From: an uncultured Hyphomicrobiales bacterium
GTDB taxonomy: Bacteria; Pseudomonadota; Alphaproteobacteria; Rhizobiales; Aestuariivirgaceae
Direction of reading: 5' to 3'
Assembly (NCBI GenBank): GCA_903930095.1
Contig: CAIYXE010000368.1
Span: forward strand, 1 to 9,403
Length of the DNA stretch: 9,403 bases
The notes under the pieces were generated by a model. It saw nothing but the letters and a program-made list of their open reading frames with translations, did not search any database and was not told where the DNA came from. A program made the translations under genes and the position numbers. Below are positions 6,295-9,403 of the stretch, in pieces. Numbering within the stretch: position 1 is the stretch's first letter; the number at the start of each line of letters is the position of its first letter.

Positions 6295-6795
6295 TTAGGC
6301 GCGCTTGCGGGACTTGATCTTGCGGGCGGGCTTGGCGGGTTCCTTCTCCTCGATGCGGTCCATCTCGGCGGCGAGCACCGCGAGATTGTCGAGGAAGGAC
6401 TTGCGCTCAGGCGAAGGGATGAGGGAGAGGAGCTGCTTGTCGACTTCCTCCGCACCGGGCTGTGCCGTCTTCAGCATCTTCTTGCCGATGGCGGTAATGC
6501 GGATGGCGTTGGTGCGGCCGTCGTCCTTGGTGCGCTTCCTCTGCAGATAGCCCTGGGCGAGGAGCCGCGCCACAAGATCGGCCAGCGTCGAGCGGTCGAT
6601 GCCGGTGAGCTTCACGAGCTCTGTCTGGCTCTTGCCGTCATTGGTATCGACCGCGAGCAGGACAGTGAACTGACGATGCGTGAGGCCGGACTTGCCGACT
6701 TCTCCCATGTAGATGAGGCTCGCGTACTGCGCCGCGCGTTTCAGCAAGTGCGACGGCGAACGCGTGAACTGCTTCACGTCCTTTGTGGTTGTCAT
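6295..6795 (-). CDS. MarR-family winged-helix transcriptional regulator
   Basis: A 166-residue DNA-binding regulator; the ligand and targets cannot be told from sequence. The MarR core is evident. An N-terminal dimerisation helix (about 13-35) precedes LTHRQFTVLLAV (38-49). The helix-turn-helix is at SQTELVKLTGIDRSTLADLVARLLAQGYLQR (about 56-86, given here by its key stretch ending), and the wing KRTKDDGRTNAIRIT (87-101) carries the family DGR motif. C-terminal dimer helices follow. The last 12 or so residues are strongly basic (KPARKIKSRKRA), an extension not needed for the fold that may add nonspecific DNA contact. The start at 6795 is set by AGGAG nine bases upstream; an ATG at 6876 would add 27 unlikely residues. 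It is divergent from the Nudix gene across a dyad-rich region, so autoregulation and control of that gene are plausible inferences. Confidence 0.88.
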   Translation of the reverse strand: MTTTKDVKQFTRSPSHLLKRAAQYASLIYMGEVGKSGLTHRQFTVLLAVDTNDGKSQTELVKLTGIDRSTLADLVARLLAQGYLQRKRTKDDGRTNAIRITAIGKKMLKTAQPGAEEVDKQLLSLIPSPERKSFLDNLAVLAAEMDRIEEKEPAKPARKIKSRKRA

Positions 6796-6804
6796 ACGCC
6801 CCTT

Positions 6805-6809
6805 CTCCT
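6805..6809 (-). promoter_or_regulatory. Ribosome binding site of the MarR-type gene
   Basis: AGGAG on the minus strand, nine bases before the ATG at 6795. It supports the shorter 166-residue protein over the longer form from 6876. Confidence 0.6.
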
Positions 6810-6870
6810 GCCCGCATGCCGGTCTCTTGCGATCTGCCGGATCCTGCGAAATTCCTTGCGTTGCCCGCCT

Positions 6871-6946
6871 GCGCATTACCTTGCAGCCCGAGGATCCTCC
6901 TCCGCGGAGCCGCGCACAAGTAGCGGCTCAGGTATTGCGCTGCAAG
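6871..6946. promoter_or_regulatory. Dense cluster of dyad symmetries in the MarR/Nudix intergenic region
   Basis: Five symmetric elements occur within 76 bases. Two perfect ten-base palindromes lie end to end: GAGGATCCTC (6890-6899) and CTCCGCGGAG (6900-6909). A seven-pair hairpin GAGCCGC/GCGGCTC (6907-6913 with 6923-6929) has a nine-base loop. An outer pair GCGCATTACC/GGTATTGCGC (6871-6880 with 6931-6940) matches at nine of ten positions. A perfect pair CTTGCAGC/GCTGCAAG lies at 6880-6887 and 6939-6946. MarR proteins bind short dyads near their own promoters, so operator function is plausible; it is not shown by the sequence alone. The hairpin would also be in the marR-type leader RNA if transcription starts upstream of it. 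Confidence 0.4.
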
Positions 6947-6956
6947 CAAAAAGCGG

Positions 6957-6970
6957 TTGACCTAAATCAC
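6957..6970. promoter_or_regulatory. FNR/FixK-like box (candidate)
   Basis: TTGACCTAAATCAC matches the CRP/FNR-family consensus TTGAT-N4-ATCAA in eight of ten defined positions. It lies 65 bases upstream of the Nudix start and 161 bases upstream of the MarR-type start. One such match in a window this size can arise by chance, and TTGACC could equally be read as a -35 box, though no good -10 lies at the proper spacing. Confidence 0.28.
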
Positions 6971-7035
6971 TGCATGCCTTTTGCCTGAGAGCGAGTTAAG
7001 ATGATCCGCACACAGATTTCAACACTTGACAAGCG

Positions 7036-7584
7036 ATGAACAGTAAGACTCAGAACACATCCTTCCGGCGCGAAATCCCGGCGGGCGACACGCATGAGCG
7101 CGACGTCTGCGCCACCTGCGGCTTCGTCAATTACGTGAACCCGAAGATCGTCACCGGCTCGATCGTGCGGCATGACGGCAAGATCCTGCTGTGCCGCCGC
7201 GCCATCGAACCGCGCATCGGCTACTGGACGCTGCCCGCGGGCTTCATGGAGCTGGGCGAGACGGCCGAACAGGCCGCCATGCGCGAAGCGCTGGAGGAGG
7301 CCAATGCCAGGATCGTCATTGACCGCCTGCTCGCCGTCTACACCATACCGCGCATCGCACAGGTGCAGATCATGTATCTGGCACACCTCGAGTCCGCCTC
7401 GATTTCGGCAGGCCCGGAGAGCCTCGAGGTGAAGCTTGCGGGCTGGAGCGAGATCCCGTGGGATGAGATCGCCTTCCCCTCTGTCATCTGGGCGCTTGAG
7501 CAGTACCGCAGTGTTGAGGGCGTTGCGGATTTCCCGCCCTTCTCGAACCCGCCGGGAGAATACGGCGACCCGAAGCCCTACTGA
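7036..7584 (+). CDS. Nudix hydrolase with N-terminal zinc-ribbon remnant
   Basis: A probable pyrophosphohydrolase of a nucleoside diphosphate derivative (182 residues); the substrate is unknown, with NADH or ADP-ribose-type compounds possible from relatives of this architecture. The N-terminus REIPAGDTHERDVCATCGFVNYVNPKIVTGSIV (part of 12-44) resembles the zinc-ribbon entry of NudC-like and related Nudix proteins, but only one CxxC pair (Cys25, Cys28) is present. The Nudix box spans 69-91: Gly69, Glu75, Arg83-Glu84 and Glu87-Glu88 are all kept, so metal binding should be intact, but the usual Gly near the end of the box is Asn90. The ATG at 7036 is the first start after an in-frame TGA at 7027; no strong ribosome site precedes it. 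It is divergent from the MarR-type gene, and its last seven bases overlap the end of convergent yciB. Confidence 0.88.
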   Translation: MNSKTQNTSFRREIPAGDTHERDVCATCGFVNYVNPKIVTGSIVRHDGKILLCRRAIEPRIGYWTLPAGFMELGETAEQAAMREALEEANARIVIDRLLAVYTIPRIAQVQIMYLAHLESASISAGPESLEVKLAGWSEIPWDEIAFPSVIWALEQYRSVEGVADFPPFSNPPGEYGDPKPY

Positions 7585-8159
7585 GCGTCGGCCTTGTCGT
7601 CCTCGATCATGTGCTTCGTCATGTAGGGCGCATTGGCGAAAGCGAAGGCCAAGGTGATGGGCAACAGGCCGAAGACTTTGAAGTTGACCCAGGCATCAGT
7701 GGAGAAGTTGCGCCAGACCACCTCGTTAAGGACAGCCATGGCGAGGAAGAACACACCCCAGCGGATCGACAGCGTGCGCCAGGCTTCCTCCGTGAGCTTC
7801 ACCGCCTCGCCCATGATGAGCTTGATGTAGCTTCGCCCCATGGCCACGCCTCCGAGCAAGACGGCTCCGAAGAGGGCGTTGATGAGCGTGACCTTTACCT
7901 TGATGAAGAGTTCAGAGTGGAGCCAGAGCGTCAGCGCCCCGAAAAGTGCAACGAAGACGGCCGATACGAGCGGCACCATGGCGATCTTGCGGGTAAGCAC
8001 CCAGGATGCGGTCAGCGCTGCCGCCGTGGCCGCCATGAAGATGCCGGTCCCCCAGAAGATGCCAGCCTTCCAGTTGGCGATGAAGAAGGCGACCAGCGGG
8101 CCCATCTCGATCAGCAGCTTGGTCCATTGCCCCAGCTTCGGGGCCGGCGCGTCACTCAT
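7578..8159 (-). CDS. yciB: Inner-membrane septation protein A, YciB/IspZ family
   Basis: A polytopic inner-membrane protein of the YciB (intracellular septation protein A, IspZ) family, linked in other bacteria to cell-envelope integrity and division; its biochemical activity is not established. The 193 residues show about five to six membrane helices. Family hallmarks are present: LLIEMGPLVAFFIANW near the start (15-30), the central LINALFGAVLLGG (92-104), and NEVVWRNFSTDAWVNFKVFG (145-164). The last of these is the most conserved stretch, with the WVNFK motif. The start at 8159 has GGAGGAG immediately upstream and overlaps the ftsY stop by four bases (ATGA), so the two are translationally coupled. 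The 3' end overlaps the convergent Nudix gene by seven bases. Confidence 0.93.
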   Translation of the reverse strand: MSDAPAPKLGQWTKLLIEMGPLVAFFIANWKAGIFWGTGIFMAATAAALTASWVLTRKIAMVPLVSAVFVALFGALTLWLHSELFIKVKVTLINALFGAVLLGGVAMGRSYIKLIMGEAVKLTEEAWRTLSIRWGVFFLAMAVLNEVVWRNFSTDAWVNFKVFGLLPITLAFAFANAPYMTKHMIEDDKADAQ

Positions 8160-9235
8160 CTCTCCTCCAGTCCGGCAATTGCGCGGGCGAAACCCTCGGC
8201 GTCGAAGGGCTGAAGGTCCTCGATTCCCTCTCCAACGCCAATGGCGTGGACGGGAATGCGGAACTTCTCCGCGATGGCGACGAGGATGCCGCCGCGCGCC
8301 GTGCCGTCGAGCTTGGTCATGATGAGGCCGGTGACGCCTGCGACCTTGGTGAAGATCTCGGCCTGGGCCATGGCGTTCTGGCCTGTTGTGGCATCGAGCA
8401 CCAGCAGCACGGCATGGGGCGCTGTCTCGTCCTGCTTCTTGATGACGCGCACGATCTTGTCGAGCTCATCCATCAGATACTGCTTGTTCTGCAGGCGGCC
8501 CGCCGTGTCGATGAACAGGATGTCAGTGCCGTCTTCCTTCGCCTGCGCGATGGCATCGAAGGCGAGGCCGGACGCATCCGCGCCGGTGGGCCTGGACATG
8601 ACCTTCGCGCCGATGCGGCCGCCCCAGACGTTCAGCTGCTCGATGGCCGCCGCGCGGAACGTGTCGCAGGCGGCGAACATCACCTTGTGGCCCTCCGCCC
8701 GCGCGATGGACCCGAGCTTGCCGATAGTGGTGGTCTTGCCCGCGCCATTGACGCCCACGACAAGGACGATGAAGGGCTTCTGGCTGCCGAAGTTGAACGG
8801 CACCTCGACGGGCTTGAGCACCTTGGAGACTTCCGCGGCGAGAATGCGCTTCACCTCCTCCGGGTCGATCTCCTTGTCGTAGCGGCCTGTCGAGACTTCC
8901 TTCACGATGCGCTCGGCCATGGGCAGGCCGAGATCGGCCTGGAGGAGCACGTCCTCCAGGTCCTGGAGCGTCGCCTTGTCGAGCTTCTTCTTGGTAAAGA
9001 TCGAGGTGATGGAGCCGGTGATCGAGCGCGAGGACTTTGAAAGACCCTCAGACAGGCGCGAGAACCAGCCGCGCGAACGCTCCTGATCAGGCTCGGCCCC
9101 GGCACTGGCCGGTGCGGGCTCCGGCTCCGGTTCCGGCTGTGGTGCCAGCACGGTTTCCGCGGCCGCAGGCGGCGGCGCCGCATCCTCCTCGGGCTTTCCG
9201 GTGCCGCGGTTGAACAGCTTCCTGAAGAAACTCAT
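8156..9235 (-). CDS. ftsY: Signal recognition particle receptor FtsY
   Basis: The SRP-receptor GTPase that docks the SRP-ribosome complex at the inner membrane for co-translational insertion. Its 359 residues have three parts. There is an N-terminal acidic/Pro-rich A region (about 14-55) with the repeat PEPEPEPAPA, and a helical N domain (about 56-150). The NG GTPase follows, with G1 GVNGAGKTTTIGKLG (161-175), the I-box region ACDTFRAAAIEQL (189-201), G3 DTAGR (243-247), G4 TKLDGTARGG (307-316) and the closing GVGEGIEDLQPF (333-344). DTFRAAA and TKLDGTA are FtsY-type sequences that separate it from Ffh, as does the absence of an M domain. The start, MSFFRKLFNR, begins with a short amphipathic membrane-binding helix. 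The ATG at 9235 overlaps the mtaB stop by four bases, and its stop overlaps yciB. Confidence 0.97.
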   Translation of the reverse strand: MSFFRKLFNRGTGKPEEDAAPPPAAAETVLAPQPEPEPEPAPASAGAEPDQERSRGWFSRLSEGLSKSSRSITGSITSIFTKKKLDKATLQDLEDVLLQADLGLPMAERIVKEVSTGRYDKEIDPEEVKRILAAEVSKVLKPVEVPFNFGSQKPFIVLVVGVNGAGKTTTIGKLGSIARAEGHKVMFAACDTFRAAAIEQLNVWGGRIGAKVMSRPTGADASGLAFDAIAQAKEDGTDILFIDTAGRLQNKQYLMDELDKIVRVIKKQDETAPHAVLLVLDATTGQNAMAQAEIFTKVAGVTGLIMTKLDGTARGGILVAIAEKFRIPVHAIGVGEGIEDLQPFDAEGFARAIAGLEER

Positions 9236-9403
9236 GCGGCGAGCCTGGCCTCCAGATGGGACGCGCCGCGGCCCGTCACCTGTGCGGTGACGATGGCGCC
9301 CGGCGCCATGCGGCTTTCAAACTTCACCTGCGCGAAATGCTCGGTGCGGCCCATCGCCTCCGTCTCCACCAGCACCTGGCGCATGGCGCCCAGTTCACTG
9401 CTG
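9232..9403 (-). CDS. mtaB: tRNA t6A37 methylthiotransferase MtaB, C-terminal end (partial)
   Basis: Only the final 56 residues are in the window; the gene continues beyond the right edge, and the first full codon is at 9402. The fragment, read from the minus strand, contains QVLVETEAMGRTEHFAQV, then PGAIVTAQVTGRGASHLEARLAA, which is the C-terminal TRAM-like RNA-binding domain of radical-SAM methylthiotransferases. The GRTEHF form and a position directly before ftsY, a common alphaproteobacterial order, fit MtaB (2-methylthio modification of t6A at tRNA position 37) better than MiaB. The catalytic radical-SAM CxxxCxxC and UPF0004 domains are outside the window and cannot be checked. The stop overlaps the ftsY start by four bases. 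Confidence 0.75.
   Translation of the reverse strand, partial: SSELGAMRQVLVETEAMGRTEHFAQVKFESRMAPGAIVTAQVTGRGASHLEARLAA

Noticed and set aside
6796..6876. 27-residue N-terminal extension of the MarR-type protein
   Set aside because: The added residues are not MarR-like and AGGAG directly supports the ATG at 6795.
7611..8213. Plus-strand ORF of 200 codons opposite yciB
   Set aside because: Antisense to yciB; charged low-complexity product with no family features.
8246..9040. Plus-strand ORF of 264 codons opposite ftsY
   Set aside because: Shadow of a strongly conserved GTPase gene; product is Asp/His/Leu/Arg-rich without motifs.
9118..9140. Short GGCTCC/GGTTCC-like repeat in ftsY as a mobile or CRISPR-like repeat
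   Set aside because: It simply encodes the Pro-Glu repeat of the acidic FtsY A region, which is commonly low-complexity.

Overview
This is a GC-rich stretch of chromosome from an alphaproteobacterium, most likely of the Hyphomicrobiales (Rhizobiales) or a close relative; the genus cannot be read from the window. Three things point there: the compact ccmABCDG order, the mtaB-ftsY-yciB (ispZ) block close to the ccm genes, and a PhaR regulator divergent from phaAB. It looks like ordinary core chromosome. There are no insertion sequences, phage genes, CRISPR arrays or RNA genes that I can recognise.

Layout, left to right. (1) The C-terminal part of a cyclic-di-GMP phosphodiesterase-like EAL protein enters from the left edge and ends at 649. 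(2) It meets, tail to tail with only two bases between the stop codons, phaR (minus strand), the regulator of polyhydroxyalkanoate (PHA) storage. (3) A 205-base divergent intergenic region carries strong ribosome binding sites for both neighbours and several TGC/GCA-rich repeats that are good candidates for PhaR operators. (4) phaA and phaB (plus strand) make (R)-3-hydroxybutyryl-CoA from acetyl-CoA, the monomer for polyhydroxybutyrate; a GC-rich palindrome lies between them and a probable terminator follows phaB. The polymerase gene phaC is not in the window.

(5) ccmA, ccmB, ccmC, ccmD and ccmG (plus strand, 3506-6267) form a tightly coupled operon. CcmABC(D) handles heme export and loading onto CcmE for cytochrome c maturation, and CcmG is the periplasmic thiol reductant of that pathway. 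The remaining genes (ccmE, ccmF, ccmH/I) must be elsewhere. (6) A MarR-family regulator (minus) and a Nudix hydrolase (plus) are divergently arranged around a 240-base region unusually dense in dyad symmetries, with one FNR/FixK-like box. (7) On the minus strand, mtaB (only its end is present), ftsY and yciB form an operon with four-base stop/start overlaps, linking tRNA modification, SRP-dependent membrane targeting and an inner-membrane envelope protein. The yciB stop overlaps the Nudix gene end by seven bases.

I did not find an obviously new biological system. The parts most worth a second look are non-coding: the dyad cluster at 6871-6946 and the repeat elements in the phaR/phaA intergenic region.
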